From contig JAITUA010000003.1 in NCBI GenBank assembly GCA_031286615.1, positions 434,001 through 498,000 of the forward strand: a DNA stretch of 64,000 nt. Reading direction: 5' to 3'. Below, one piece after another: positions 23,843-33,035 of this stretch. The number at the start of each line of letters is the position of its first letter. Within the stretch, counting starts at the first letter, position 1. The translations under genes and the position numbers were made by a program. The DNA is from Chryseobacterium sp. (GTDB lineage Bacteria > Bacteroidota > Bacteroidia > Flavobacteriales > Weeksellaceae). Under the pieces are notes generated by a model. It ran no database searches. It saw only the letters and a program-made list of their open reading frames with translations, and was not told the origin of the DNA.

Positions 23843-24805
23843 ATGTTAAAAGCAGGTTTGGTAGGTGCCGGACACTTGGGAAAAATACATTTAAAACTTC
23901 TTAATCAATCAGATAGATATGAGTTTGTAGGTTTCCATGATAAAGATGTTGAAAACGGAAAGAAATTAGAAGCCGAATTCGGATATAAATATTTTGAAAA
24001 TTTTGATGAATTGCTTGAGCAGATTGACATGCTTGATATTGTCACTCCTACAGTTTATCATTACGATTATGCTTTAAAAGCCATTGAAAAAGGCCTTCAT
24101 TTCTTTATTGAAAAACCGGTAACCCAGACTCTTGAGCAGGCAGAAGAAATTTTACGTTTATGCCAGGAAAAAGGGATTAAAGCACAGGTAGGACACGTTG
24201 AGAGGTACAATCCGGCTTTTATTGCCACTAAGGAATATATCAGCAATCCGATGTTCATTGAAATCCACAGGCTGGCAGAATTTAATCCTCGCGGAACAGA
24301 TGTTTCTGTAGTATTGGACCTTATGATCCATGATCTGGATATTCTGTTGAGTATGGCTAAATCTAAGGTTAAAAATATCCATGCAAGCGGTGTTTGTGTG
24401 GTAAGCAAAACTCCGGATATTGCCAATGCGAGAATAGAGTTTGAAAACGGATGCGTAGCTAACCTTACCACTTCCAGAATTTCTATGAAAGCCATGAGAA
24501 AAAGCAGATTCTTCCAGAAAGATGCTTATATTTCTGTAGATTTCCTTGAGAAAAAGGCTGAAGTGATCAGAATGAAAGATGCTCCTGAAAACCCTACTCC
24601 ATTTGATATGATTATTGAAAATGCGGATGGAGAAAAGAATCAGATCCTGTTTGAATACCCGAATATTCAGTCCAACAATGCTATTTTGGATGAGTTGAAC
24701 TCTTTTGCAGATGCCATCACAGACAATAAAAATGTAGAGGTTTCTCTTGAAGATGGAACTGAAGCATTGAAAGTCGCTTTGGAAATCATGAGGCTGATCA
24801 GCTAA
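23843..24805 (+). CDS. Gfo/Idh/MocA-family oxidoreductase
   Basis: 320 residues from the ATG at 23843; the frame is open 51 bp upstream but the Rossmann fold starts at residue 2 of the chosen start. GLVGAGHLGKIHLKLL is the NAD(P)-binding motif, and FFIEKPVTQTLEQAEEILRL carries the conserved EKP lysine. AQVGHVERYNPAF and the following domain fit the family's C-terminal sheet. In Bacteroidota these are sugar or inositol-type dehydrogenases of varied substrate; the exact reaction cannot be told. Monocistronic with a long terminator hairpin. Confidence 0.88.
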   Translation: MLKAGLVGAGHLGKIHLKLLNQSDRYEFVGFHDKDVENGKKLEAEFGYKYFENFDELLEQIDMLDIVTPTVYHYDYALKAIEKGLHFFIEKPVTQTLEQAEEILRLCQEKGIKAQVGHVERYNPAFIATKEYISNPMFIEIHRLAEFNPRGTDVSVVLDLMIHDLDILLSMAKSKVKNIHASGVCVVSKTPDIANARIEFENGCVANLTTSRISMKAMRKSRFFQKDAYISVDFLEKKAEVIRMKDAPENPTPFDMIIENADGEKNQILFEYPNIQSNNAILDELNSFADAITDNKNVEVSLEDGTEALKVALEIMRLIS

Positions 24806-24842
24806 AATAAAACACGCTGTTTTAAGGCAGCTATACATACAG

Positions 24843-24885
24843 TGCTATCTTATAATCGAAGAATGATTATGAGGTAGCATTTTTA
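24843..24885 (+). terminator. Terminator of the oxidoreductase gene
   Basis: A 15-bp stem with two G-U pairs (TGCTATCTTATAATC with GATTATGAGGTAGCA), 7-nt loop, then TTTTTAG. Confidence 0.88.
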
Positions 24886-24982
24886 GTTTCGAATATGTTA
24901 TTCCAAATATCATTCAATAAAAACTTTTCGTTAAAAATTACTGATTTATCAACAAAAAATCCTTTTCAAAATAAAAAAACAA

Positions 24983-24990
24983 TATATTTG
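24983..24990 (+). promoter_or_regulatory. Candidate -7 box upstream of the GH5 gene
   Basis: TATATTTG, exact match; implies a ~140-nt leader to the ATG at 25139. Nothing else is seen in the 330-bp gap apart from the terminator. Confidence 0.4.
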
Positions 24991-25138
24991 AAGAACAATT
25001 CAATAAAGTATTGAAAGATTTTATTTTACATATATGGATATCTGACATCGTAAATGATCTGAACACAGCATCATCTTTCCCTGTCATCATTCATTATAAT
25101 CTTTAATTCCCCTACTATTTTAAACCATTGAAACCATT

Positions 25139-26869
25139 ATGAAAAGAGCTATTGTAATATCCGCACTTTTATTGTCTCAATTTGGGACATCACAATTATT
25201 AAAGACTTCCGGACAGAAAATCGTTAATGATAAAGGTGAAAATATCCAATTGAGAGGTCTGGGCCCTGGCGGCTGGATGCTCCAGGAAGGATATATGCTG
25301 AAAACAGCTGACTTTGCCGGCCCTCAGTATAAAATCAAGGAAAAAATTGCTGAGTTAATTGGTGAAGATGGCATGAATGAGTTTTACAAAGCATATCTGA
25401 AAAACGGAATCACCAAACAGGATATTGATTTTCTGGCCAAATCAGGATTCAATTCGATACGACTTCCCATGCATTACAATCTTTATACGCTTCCTATTGA
25501 AAAAGAGCCTGTAAAAGGAAAAGATACATGGTTGGAAGAAGGTTTTAAAATGACGGATGATCTGCTTCAATGGTGCGCCGCTAATAAAATTTACCTCATC
25601 CTTGACCTTCATGCTGCTCCGGGCGGACAGGGAAATGATGTCAATATTTCTGATAATGATAAGTCTAAACCTTCGCTTTGGGCCAATGAAGAGAATCAGA
25701 GAAAAACTATAGCATTTTGGAAAAAACTGGCTGAACGTTATAAAGACAGTCCATGGATTGGCGGTTATGACCTGATAAATGAGCCTAATATCAATTTCAC
25801 AGGTAAAAACCCAAATGGTACTGATGAAATGTCTAATGCCCCGCTTTGGAAACTTCAGAAGGATATCACGGCTGCCATCAGAGAGGTTGATAAGAAGCAT
25901 ATTATTTTCATTGAAGGAAACGGCTGGGGAAATAATTATAACGGACTACCCGCCATCTGGGACAACAATATGGCATTCAGCTTCCACAAATACTGGAATT
26001 ATAATGATGATCAAACCCTCAAGTTTGCACTGGACCTCAGAGAAAAGCACAATATGCCGATCTGGCTTGGCGAAACAGGTGAAAATTCCAATGTATGGTT
26101 TACTGAGCTTATTCAGCTTTTGGATCAGCATAATATCGGGTATGCATTCTGGCCGATGAAAAAGATTGATAATATTGCAGGAATTACCAATGTCAAGATT
26201 ACACCTGAGTATGAAAAGTTATTGAATTACTGGAAAAATGGCGGTGAAAAACCTTCAAAAGAGTATGCAAAAAAAGCTTTGATGCAGATTGCTGACAACT
26301 ATAAACTGAGCAATACGGAAGTCAAAAAAGATGTCATTGATGCAATGTTCAGACAGACAACGGATGCTTCAACAAAGCCATTTAAAAATCATCAGGCTCC
26401 GGGAAGGATATTTGCTTCGGAATATGATCTGGGAAAGATGGGTTCTGCTTATCTGGATAAAGATTTCATTAATCTATGGGTAAGTGATCCTGCAAAGAGA
26501 TCAGAATGGAACTCCGGACAGCAGATGAGAAATGATGGTGTAGATATTTATAAGTGTAATGATAAGGTCACCAATATGTATTATGTGGGAAAAACGGAAT
26601 CCGGGGAATGGCTTCAGTATACTGTTCAGTCAAAAGGAGACAAAAATTATACGTTTGATATCCGGTATGCATCAGCCACTGATTCAAAAATAAGGATTGA
26701 AACAGCTTCCGGAAAAGTTTTAGCGACGGTATCATTAGCTTCCAGTGGAGGAAATGAAAACTGGAAAACGGTTTCTGTAAAAAATATCAGTCTTCAGAAA
26801 GGAGAAAACAGCATCAGAATATTCTTTGAAAATGATGGTGTCAATCTGAATTATTTTGAAGTAAAATAG
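25139..26869 (+). CDS. Secreted GH5 family endoglycanase with C-terminal CBM6-like module
   Basis: 576 residues. Signal peptide (MKRAIVISALLLSQFGTSQ), then a GH5 (beta/alpha)8 barrel at ~20-360. The acid/base Glu215 is in GGYDLINEPN and the nucleophile Glu312 in MPIWLGETGEN; FNSIRLPMHYN and LDLHAAPGGQG are usual GH5 landmarks. Residues ~425-576 form a beta-sandwich carbohydrate-binding module (GRIFASEYDLGKMGSAYLDK, SGEWLQYTVQS, GENSIRIFFENDGVNLNYFE) of the CBM6 type. It is an extracellular or periplasmic glucan- or mannan-degrading enzyme; substrate not predictable. Not linked to Sus genes. Confidence 0.9.
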   Translation: MKRAIVISALLLSQFGTSQLLKTSGQKIVNDKGENIQLRGLGPGGWMLQEGYMLKTADFAGPQYKIKEKIAELIGEDGMNEFYKAYLKNGITKQDIDFLAKSGFNSIRLPMHYNLYTLPIEKEPVKGKDTWLEEGFKMTDDLLQWCAANKIYLILDLHAAPGGQGNDVNISDNDKSKPSLWANEENQRKTIAFWKKLAERYKDSPWIGGYDLINEPNINFTGKNPNGTDEMSNAPLWKLQKDITAAIREVDKKHIIFIEGNGWGNNYNGLPAIWDNNMAFSFHKYWNYNDDQTLKFALDLREKHNMPIWLGETGENSNVWFTELIQLLDQHNIGYAFWPMKKIDNIAGITNVKITPEYEKLLNYWKNGGEKPSKEYAKKALMQIADNYKLSNTEVKKDVIDAMFRQTTDASTKPFKNHQAPGRIFASEYDLGKMGSAYLDKDFINLWVSDPAKRSEWNSGQQMRNDGVDIYKCNDKVTNMYYVGKTESGEWLQYTVQSKGDKNYTFDIRYASATDSKIRIETASGKVLATVSLASSGGNENWKTVSVKNISLQKGENSIRIFFENDGVNLNYFEVK

Positions 26870-26889
26870 TAATAATTATCTTAAATTGC

Positions 26890-26923
26890 AGCTCTCTTTT
26901 GGTCTTCAAAAGAGAGCTTTTTA
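26890..26923 (+). terminator. Terminator between GH5 and beta-lactamase genes
   Basis: 12-bp stem AGCTCTCTTTTG/CAAAAGAGAGCT with a 5-nt loop followed by TTTTTAATTT, so the beta-lactamase gene needs its own promoter or read-through. Confidence 0.92.
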
Positions 26924-26934
26924 ATTTCTATATT

Positions 26935-27813
26935 ATGAAAAAAACAGCATTCTTTTTTCTTCTGATTTCGGCATTTACCTTTGCTCAGACTTCTTTGTTG
27001 GAACAAAAAATAAACTCAATTCTTAAAAACAAAAAAGCAATCGTTGGTGTTTCTGTCTTAGGCTTTGAGAACAGTTTTAAATATGATAAGAACGCAGACA
27101 AAAAGCTTCCGATGCAAAGTGTCTTCAAATTCCATATTGCAGCTGCAGTCCTGAATGCGGTGGATCAGGGAAAGCTTTCATTAGATCAGAAAATTGCACT
27201 CAACAAATCAAACTTACTTGAAAATACATGGTCTCCTCTTCGCGATAAGTATCCGGCGGGAAACGTCGAAATTCCGTTAAGTGAAGTTATTGAATATACT
27301 GTTGCTAAAAGTGATAATAATGGCTGCGACATTCTTCTCAAGCTATTAGGCGGAACTCAGCCTGTTCAGAGATTCATGGATTCCAAAGGAGTGAAAGGTT
27401 TTCAGATCAAATATAATGAAGAGGCAATGCATAAAGACTGGAAAGTTCAGTATGAAAATTACAGCACCACAAAATCTGCAGTTGATGTCCTGAAAAAGTT
27501 TTATGACGGAAAATTATTATCCAAAAAGTCAACAGATTATCTGATGCAGGTCATGTTATCTACCTCAACAGGATTAAACAAAATGGTAGAACAACTTCCA
27601 AAAAACACTCCTGTAGCCAGAAAAACGGGAGCTTCCGGTAAAAATAAAGAAGGTTTAACAGGGGCAGAAAATGAAATTGGCATCGTTACTTTACCCAATG
27701 GAAAACATTATGCACTCGCTGTATTTATCAGTAATTCAATGGAAACTGATGCGGTAAACTGCAGGATGATTTCTGATATTTCCAAGGAGGTTTGGGAATA
27801 TTTTAATAAATAA
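26935..27813 (+). CDS. bla: Class A beta-lactamase, CGA/CIA-like
   Basis: 292 residues from the ATG at 26935; an upstream open extension lies inside the terminator region. Signal peptide MKKTAFFFLLISAFTFAQ, then the serine beta-lactamase motifs: S62-V-F-K65 (SxxK), S126-D-N128 (SDN), an omega-loop Glu in YNEEAMHKDW, and K230-T-G. Sequence character (SDNNGCDILL, STGLNKMVEQLP) is that of the class A subgroup with PER, VEB and the chromosomal CGA/CIA enzymes of Chryseobacterium, often extended-spectrum. It hydrolyses beta-lactams in the periplasm. The position among core genes points to an intrinsic chromosomal enzyme, not a recent acquisition. Confidence 0.9.
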   Translation: MKKTAFFFLLISAFTFAQTSLLEQKINSILKNKKAIVGVSVLGFENSFKYDKNADKKLPMQSVFKFHIAAAVLNAVDQGKLSLDQKIALNKSNLLENTWSPLRDKYPAGNVEIPLSEVIEYTVAKSDNNGCDILLKLLGGTQPVQRFMDSKGVKGFQIKYNEEAMHKDWKVQYENYSTTKSAVDVLKKFYDGKLLSKKSTDYLMQVMLSTSTGLNKMVEQLPKNTPVARKTGASGKNKEGLTGAENEIGIVTLPNGKHYALAVFISNSMETDAVNCRMISDISKEVWEYFNK

Positions 27814-27845
27814 AATTTTAAGCTTATTTTTAAGCGATTTTTAAC

Positions 27846-28256
27846 ATGAAAAAAATAATAGTAACAACGGCTCTGCTGGCATTCACATTCTTTTACTCGC
27901 AGAAGAATCAGAATTATTTGGAGATCAGCTATGGAAGTGTATGCTGCGGCCCGCCTTCAGACAAACCCGTTATTAGCTTTCTGAAGGAATTTAAGAATAA
28001 AAGCAGAGTAAAAAGCCTGGAAATTCTGCAACAAAAAGGAAGAGGCAGAGAAGGTGAATTCACATTATATGTTGGTACTGACTATCTTACAAAAAATCAG
28101 AAAAGCCGTCTTATAAGAGGATTAACGGCTACTGTTTCTAATCAGAACAACAGTAAGAAAAACCAAAGTACAGGAACCGTTTTCTTTGATTCGGCAACGG
28201 TTGTTTCTCAATCGGATCTTACTGACGTAAAAAATTTAACTATCTATAAAAAATAA
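27846..28256 (+). CDS. Small secreted hypothetical protein
   Basis: 136 residues, family unknown. Signal peptide MKKIIVTTALLAFTFFYSQ. The mature part has a distinctive YGSVCCGPPSDKPV motif with vicinal cysteines, then basic and polar sequence (LQQKGRGREGEFTLYVGTDY) and no membrane helix. It ends 7 bp before hbd and is probably co-transcribed with it; only 32 bp separate it from bla upstream. The double Cys could bind metal or form a disulfide. Confidence 0.65.
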   Translation: MKKIIVTTALLAFTFFYSQKNQNYLEISYGSVCCGPPSDKPVISFLKEFKNKSRVKSLEILQQKGRGREGEFTLYVGTDYLTKNQKSRLIRGLTATVSNQNNSKKNQSTGTVFFDSATVVSQSDLTDVKNLTIYKK

Positions 28257-28263
28257 AGGAAAA

Positions 28264-29157
28264 ATGATCAAAAACATCGTAGTTATCGGAGCGGGAACCA
28301 TGGGAAATGGTATTGCACATACTTTCGCACAAAGCGGTTTTAAAGTAAATCTTGTAGATGTATCTCAGGAAGCTCTGGACAGAGGTTTGAAAACCATTAC
28401 TACCAACCTTGACAGAATCATTGCAAAAGGAAATCTTACAGAGGAACAAAAAGCTGAAACGCTGGGCAACATCACTACTTTCACAGCACTGAATGATGCA
28501 GTAGGTGCTGCAGACCTTATCGTAGAGGCTGCTACAGAAAATATGGACCTTAAACTGAAGATCTTTGGCCAAATGGATGAACTGGCTCCTGAAGGCTGTA
28601 TCCTTGCAACCAATACTTCATCTATATCTATCACAAAAATTGCTGCAGCTACCAAAAGAGCTGATAAAGTAATCGGGATGCACTTCATGAACCCGGTTCC
28701 GATTATGAAACTGGTAGAAATCATCAAAGGCTATTCTACTTCTAAAGAGACTTTTGATGCAATCTATGAAATGAGCAAAACTTTGGGTAAAGTTCCTGTA
28801 GAAGTGAATGACTATCCAGGTTTTGTGGCTAACAGAATTTTGATGCCAATGATTAACGAGTCTATTGAAACGCTTTATAACGGAGTGGCTGGTGTAGAGG
28901 AAATTGATACGGTAATGAAATTGGGAATGGCTCATCCAATGGGACCGCTTCAACTGGCAGACTTTATTGGTCTTGATGTATGTCTTGCCATTCTGAATGT
29001 AATGTATGACGGTTTCAAAAATCCAAAGTATGCACCTAACCCATTGCTTGTAAATATGGTAACAGCAGGGAAATTGGGTGTAAAATCAGGGGAAGGATTC
29101 TACGATTATTCTGAAAGCAAAAAAGCTGAAAAAGTTTCAAAAATGTTTTTGAAGTAA
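28264..29157 (+). CDS. hbd: 3-hydroxybutyryl-CoA dehydrogenase
   Basis: 297 residues, typical of single-domain 3-hydroxyacyl-CoA dehydrogenases. NAD-binding motif VVIGAGTMGNGIAHTFAQ, catalytic His in IGMHFMNPVPIMKLVEII, then VNDYPGFVANRILMPMINES and the C-terminal domain MGPLQLADFIGLDVCL ... GEGFYDYSE. It oxidises (S)-3-hydroxybutyryl-CoA to acetoacetyl-CoA (or the reverse) in short-chain fatty acid or phenylacetate-type metabolism in the cytoplasm. Likely the second gene of a short operon after the 136-residue secreted protein. Confidence 0.93.
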   Translation: MIKNIVVIGAGTMGNGIAHTFAQSGFKVNLVDVSQEALDRGLKTITTNLDRIIAKGNLTEEQKAETLGNITTFTALNDAVGAADLIVEAATENMDLKLKIFGQMDELAPEGCILATNTSSISITKIAAATKRADKVIGMHFMNPVPIMKLVEIIKGYSTSKETFDAIYEMSKTLGKVPVEVNDYPGFVANRILMPMINESIETLYNGVAGVEEIDTVMKLGMAHPMGPLQLADFIGLDVCLAILNVMYDGFKNPKYAPNPLLVNMVTAGKLGVKSGEGFYDYSESKKAEKVSKMFLK

Positions 29158-29179
29158 TTTTAAAGTCAATAATTTTATT

Positions 29180-29187
29180 TATCTTTG
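29180..29187 (+). promoter_or_regulatory. -7 promoter box for the 79-residue acidic protein
   Basis: TATCTTTG, exact TAnnTTTG, 23 bp upstream of the ATG at 29210. Confidence 0.6.
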
Positions 29188-29209
29188 AGAAAGTTAAAAC
29201 ATTAAAAAA

Positions 29210-29449
29210 ATGAAATTACCAAAGTTTTTATTAGCAGATAATTCGGAGTTTCCAGAAGATCTATTCGTAGTTCATACAGAATACCCAAGATTTATCTTAA
29301 ACGTTGAGGAAGAAGAAGTTGAGTGGTTAGATGATCTTGAAGGTGATGATGAAGAAACTATGGCAGACGAAGCTACTAAAGTAGTAGAAGCAGCGTTTAA
29401 ATGGTGCGACGAAGAGTTGGCTAAGTACGACGAAGAAGAGGAAGATTAA
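29210..29449 (+). CDS. Small acidic conserved hypothetical protein
   Basis: 79 residues, strongly acidic, no signal peptide. The N-terminal half looks folded (LPKFLLADNSEFPEDLFVVH, TEYPRFILNV), while the centre and end are Asp/Glu-rich (EEEEVEWLDDLEGDDEE, KYDEEEED). A strong promoter box and a perfect terminator show it is an independent gene. I recall similar short proteins in many Flavobacteriia without assigned role. Confidence 0.75.
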   Translation: MKLPKFLLADNSEFPEDLFVVHTEYPRFILNVEEEEVEWLDDLEGDDEETMADEATKVVEAAFKWCDEELAKYDEEEED

Positions 29450-29467
29450 TAACACTCTAAAACATAA

Positions 29468-29493
29468 AAAAGGAACTCAATTGAGTTCCTTTT
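29468..29493. terminator. Bidirectional terminator (perfect palindrome)
   Basis: AAAAGGAACTCAA/TTGAGTTCCTTTT, 13-bp perfect inverted repeat between convergent genes, followed by GTTTTTTT on the plus strand. Confidence 0.92.
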
Positions 29494-29499
29494 GTTTTT

Positions 29500-29910
29500 T
29501 TATTCTGATTTAGTAAATTTCAATAGTAGAAGATTGTCTTTATACAATTCTAAAGTATTTCCGGAAATCACATACTTGTTTGCTTTTCCCATCATATCCA
29601 TAAAGTTCTGCTCTACTCCAATGTTATTACACATCATTTTTGTAGATCCCATTTGCCCTGCTGTAAATCCTCCTGTAGACGGATCTATGGTAGCCGTTCC
29701 GAAATAGTTATTACATCCGGCATTTCCTGTGATTTTCTCTCCTTCAATATTCAATGTCGGAACTTTTCCTTTTACCGTTTCAGCCAGTGTCCATTTTGTA
29801 TTGGCAAGAGCAGGCTGAGCTTTTCCTACTTTAGAAGCAGACGGGCTTGTCATAGATCCACATGAAGCCAAGACTGCAGCTGTACATATGCTTAAAAAAA
29901 GATTTTTCAT
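29500..29910 (-). CDS. META-domain lipoprotein (HslJ-like)
   Basis: 136 residues. Lipoprotein signal MKNLFLSICTAAVLASC (lipobox LASC). The META domain follows: NTKWTLAETVKGKVPTLNIE, ITGNAGCNNYFGTATIDP, and STKMMCNNIGVEQNFMDMMG, with ISGNTLELYKDN near the end. The motif G-x-x-G-C-N-x-[YF] and the second Cys are typical; HslJ-type proteins are envelope proteins linked to novobiocin resistance and stress in other bacteria. Here it is outer- or inner-membrane attached. Monocistronic. Confidence 0.88.
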   Translation of the reverse strand: MKNLFLSICTAAVLASCGSMTSPSASKVGKAQPALANTKWTLAETVKGKVPTLNIEGEKITGNAGCNNYFGTATIDPSTGGFTAGQMGSTKMMCNNIGVEQNFMDMMGKANKYVISGNTLELYKDNLLLLKFTKSE

Positions 29911-29931
29911 TTTTTTCTTTTTGAATTAATC

Positions 29932-29939
29932 CAAATTTA
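29932..29939 (-). promoter_or_regulatory. -7 promoter box for the META lipoprotein gene
   Basis: TAAATTTG on the minus strand, exact match, 21 bp upstream of the ATG. Confidence 0.5.
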
Positions 29940-30136
29940 CGGAAATTATATTATTTAAACGGGCTGCGGTGAATTTTATTATTCATTAACACTTGGTTTT
30001 TGAATATTTTTCCGGGCTGTTTTTTAGGATAAAAGATATCATTATTACTGTAAATTGGAAAACGGAAAGACGCAAATTTATTAATATTCAAGGGCTAAGG
30101 CGTAAAGATTTCATCTTCAATAAAATTTTACGGTGT

Positions 30137-30215
30137 GTTCTTTGTCATTCCGATGGAATCTCTATTACAATTAGCTTATAAAGAGTTCTGAGACTCCTGC
30201 GGAGTGACAAGTGTT
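30137..30215. repeat. TTGTCATTC palindromic repeat copy
   Basis: TTTGTCATTCCGATGGAATC at the left and GACTCCTGCGGAGTGACAAG at the right, inverted around an AT-rich centre; same family as at 9.7, 12.8-13.8, 17.3 and 38.4 kb. Confidence 0.75.
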
Positions 30216-30258
30216 GTGGACATATTAAATCAACAGAGAATACTCAGAAAAATAAGAA

Positions 30259-30343
30259 TCAATAGGAACGGGCTATAATCCTGAGCGGGGACGAAGGAAG
30301 CCCGTTTACTTAAAAATAACATTCAAATGGCTTTAGCCAAAAC
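30259..30343 (-). repeat. Interspersed repeat, GGCTAAAGCC family, copy 2
   Basis: On the minus strand it runs from GTTTTGGCTAAAGCC through an AACGGGCT/AGCCCGTT hairpin to CCTATTGA. Confidence 0.75.
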
Positions 30344-30383
30344 ATATTAATACGGACATATTTTAAAAAGATTAAAAACAAAA

Positions 30384-30407
30384 AAACGGACTTTTAAAAG
30401 TCCGTTT
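30384..30407 (-). terminator. Terminator of pheT
   Basis: Perfect palindrome AAACGGACTTTT/AAAAGTCCGTTT; on the minus strand followed by TTTTTGTTTTT. Confidence 0.9.
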
Positions 30408-30437
30408 CTATTATATTGAAATATATATTTTCAAGTA

Positions 30438-32840
30438 TTACGATCTCAACTCAGCGTTGAATTCTTTCTGGAAAGCTTTGATAAGAGAATCCATTACTTC
30501 TGTGATTTCTTTTTCTTCCAATGTTTTTTCTTCGTTTAACAGCTCGAAGCTCATTGCATAAGACTTTTTACCTTCAGGAAGATTTTTTCCTTCATACACG
30601 TCGAATAGGTTAACATTCTTAATGAATGGAGATTTATTCTTTTTAGCGGTCTGATATAACTCCTGATAGTTTACATTTTTATCAATCAATAAAGCTAAGT
30701 CTCTTCTGATCTTGTTGAATTTCGGAATGTCTTTGAATTTCAGCTCATTTTTAGAACGTAGTTCCTGAGCATATTCCAGTTCAATTTCTGCATAGAAACA
30801 ATCCTGATCAATATCAAAGTCTTTTAATAAAACAGGAGATACTTTTCCGATTCTTACCAATGCTTTACCGTCAACTTCATATACCAATGCGTCAGAGAAT
30901 CTTTCATCAGACAAAGCAGCTTCTTTATAATCTACCGCCAGTCTTTCCAATAAAACTTTTACATAAGCTTTAAGATTATAGAAACTTACAGCAGACTTAG
31001 GCTGAAGCCAGTTTTCAGCAACATCTCTTCCGGAAACCAACAAAGCCAATTGTTTTCTTTCTTCGTATTTTTCTTTTTTGTGATAAATTTTTCCTAATTC
31101 GAAGAATTTAATATCCTGATTCTTTCTGTTAATGTTATATACGGCATTTTGAAGAAGTCCTTCCAATAAAGACTTTCTCATGAATGCTAAATCTCCGCTT
31201 AAAGGATTTAACAGTTTTACGGCATCAGTTTCATCTTTTACAGAAGTTAATGAGTTATTCATTACTTCGTTGAAGCCAATGCTCTGTAAAGCTCTTGCCC
31301 AACTGTTTTCCAGTTCATCCTGATCGTTAGCACTAAGCTTAACAGGTGTAAACGAAATTTTCTGTGGAGCATCAATTTTATTATATCCGTAGATTCTTAA
31401 GATCTCTTCAATTACATCAATTTCTCTTGTTACATCTGCTCTGTAAGCAGGAACAGAGATTTCAAAACCATTTGGAATTTCATTTAAAACCTGAATTTCC
31501 AATGCTTTTAAAATTTCTTTTACCTTTTCTCTGTGAATTTTTGTTCCTAAAATCTGCTCAATTTTAGAGAATCTCAGGATCACATAGCTGTCTTCAATTT
31601 TCTTAGGATATTCTTCCAACAAGTCTCCTACTAATTTTCCTTCAGCAATTTCCTGAATCATTTTAATAGCGTGAGTGATTGCCGTTCTTGTAAGATTCGG
31701 GTCTACTCCTCTTTCAAATCTGAAAGAAGCATCGGTATTCAAGCTGTGAGCTTTTGCTCCTTTTCTTACCGCAATGGGATTGAAATAAGCACTTTCAAGG
31801 AATATCGTTTTTGTAGTTTCTGATACTCCGGAATTCTCACCACCGAATACTCCGGCGATACACATTGGATTATCTTTACCGTCTTTGATCATGATTTCAG
31901 AACCGTTCAATGTTCTTTCAACTCCATCTAAAGTAGTAAATTTTGTTCCCGGTTTTACGACTCCTACTTTCACTTTTTTATCTGCAATTTTATCTGCATC
32001 AAATGCGTGAAGCGGCTGTCCGTATCCGTGAAGAATATAGTTGGTAATATCTACAACGTTGTTAATCGGGCTTAGTCCGATCGCTTTTAGTCTGTCTTTT
32101 AACCAAGATGGAGATTCTGCAACTTTTACGTCTTCAATAATGGCCCCGATATATCTTGGGCACAATTCAGCATCCTCAATTTCCAGTTTGAAATCATGAG
32201 TTCCTTCATTATTCAAAGCTTCGGAAGCTATTTTATTAAATTGAGACTTCAGTTGGTTCGTAGAAAGATAAGCATGTAAATCTCTGGCAACTCCATAGTG
32301 AGACATTGCATCAGTTCTGTTCGGTGTTAATCCGATTTCAAATACCTCATCATTAGTCAGTTCAAAATAGTCTGCAAAGTTTTTCCCAACTTCATATTTG
32401 GTTTCATCCAGCACCATGATCCCTCCATGATCTTCGCTAAGACCTAATTCATCTTCTGCGCAGATCATTCCCTGAGAAACCTCTCCTCTGATTTTTGCTT
32501 CTTTAATTTCAAAAAAGTTCCCGGTCTTGTCATAGATTTTTGTTCCGACAACGGCTACAGGAACAGTCTGTCCTGCTTCTACGTTAGGAGCTCCGCAAAC
32601 AATATTCAATATTTTTCCGTTTCCTACGTCTACTGTTGTCTTCTTCAGTTTGTCAGCATTCGGATGCTTTTCGCAGGTTAATACTTTACCTACAACAATT
32701 CCTTCCAGACTGCCTCTTACGCTTTCAAATTTATCTATCCCTTCAACCTCAAGACCTATATCTGTAAGGAATTCACCGATTCTTTCAGTTTTTGATTCCG
32801 TTTTTACAAAGTCCTTCAGCCAGTTGTTTGATATTTTCAT
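30438..32840 (-). CDS. pheT: Phenylalanine--tRNA ligase beta subunit
   Basis: 800 residues, usual bacterial length. Domains in order: MKISNNWLKDFV N-terminus, EMAP/OB-type tRNA-binding domain (~40-150, VLTCEKHPNADKL ... IVCGAPNV), B3/B4 editing domain (~210-390, NNVVDITNYILHGYGQPLHA), B5 (~405-475), the catalytic-like core (GYNKIDAPQKISF ... SFRFERGVD precedes it) and the C-terminal anticodon-binding FDX-ACB (~705-798, NKIRRDLALLIDKNVNYQEL). Forms an alpha2-beta2 enzyme with PheS, which is not in the window, so pheS and pheT are unlinked here. Monocistronic with a strong terminator. Confidence 0.97.
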   Translation of the reverse strand: MKISNNWLKDFVKTESKTERIGEFLTDIGLEVEGIDKFESVRGSLEGIVVGKVLTCEKHPNADKLKKTTVDVGNGKILNIVCGAPNVEAGQTVPVAVVGTKIYDKTGNFFEIKEAKIRGEVSQGMICAEDELGLSEDHGGIMVLDETKYEVGKNFADYFELTNDEVFEIGLTPNRTDAMSHYGVARDLHAYLSTNQLKSQFNKIASEALNNEGTHDFKLEIEDAELCPRYIGAIIEDVKVAESPSWLKDRLKAIGLSPINNVVDITNYILHGYGQPLHAFDADKIADKKVKVGVVKPGTKFTTLDGVERTLNGSEIMIKDGKDNPMCIAGVFGGENSGVSETTKTIFLESAYFNPIAVRKGAKAHSLNTDASFRFERGVDPNLTRTAITHAIKMIQEIAEGKLVGDLLEEYPKKIEDSYVILRFSKIEQILGTKIHREKVKEILKALEIQVLNEIPNGFEISVPAYRADVTREIDVIEEILRIYGYNKIDAPQKISFTPVKLSANDQDELENSWARALQSIGFNEVMNNSLTSVKDETDAVKLLNPLSGDLAFMRKSLLEGLLQNAVYNINRKNQDIKFFELGKIYHKKEKYEERKQLALLVSGRDVAENWLQPKSAVSFYNLKAYVKVLLERLAVDYKEAALSDERFSDALVYEVDGKALVRIGKVSPVLLKDFDIDQDCFYAEIELEYAQELRSKNELKFKDIPKFNKIRRDLALLIDKNVNYQELYQTAKKNKSPFIKNVNLFDVYEGKNLPEGKKSYAMSFELLNEEKTLEEKEITEVMDSLIKAFQKEFNAELRS

Positions 32841-33035
32841 TTGTTAATCTATCTACTTATTTAATTCGTCAAATGAACCTTTCGGTTTCATCTGCTCTAT
32901 TTTGAAATTTTTATTTGAAATTCCACACTGTATTCAAGTGTGATTTTTCGAGCTACAAATGTCGTGTTTTTTTGAGAAATAGAGAAATTTAGAAGCGACT
33001 TTAAGATAATTAATTTTCATTAATAGTTCTGCTTC

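Larger units (their letters stand above)
29940..30383. other. Gene-free stretch holding two interspersed repeats
   Basis: No supported coding frame. Contains a TTGTCATTCCG...CGGAGTGACAA inverted pair and a GGCTAAAGCC-family copy. Confidence 0.6.

Noticed and set aside
24097..24838. Two long minus-strand frames opposite the Gfo/Idh/MocA gene.
   Set aside because: Composition typical of antisense frames; the plus frame has complete domain motifs and a terminator.
28240..28953. Minus-strand frames opposite hbd.
   Set aside because: No domains; hbd is full length and intact.
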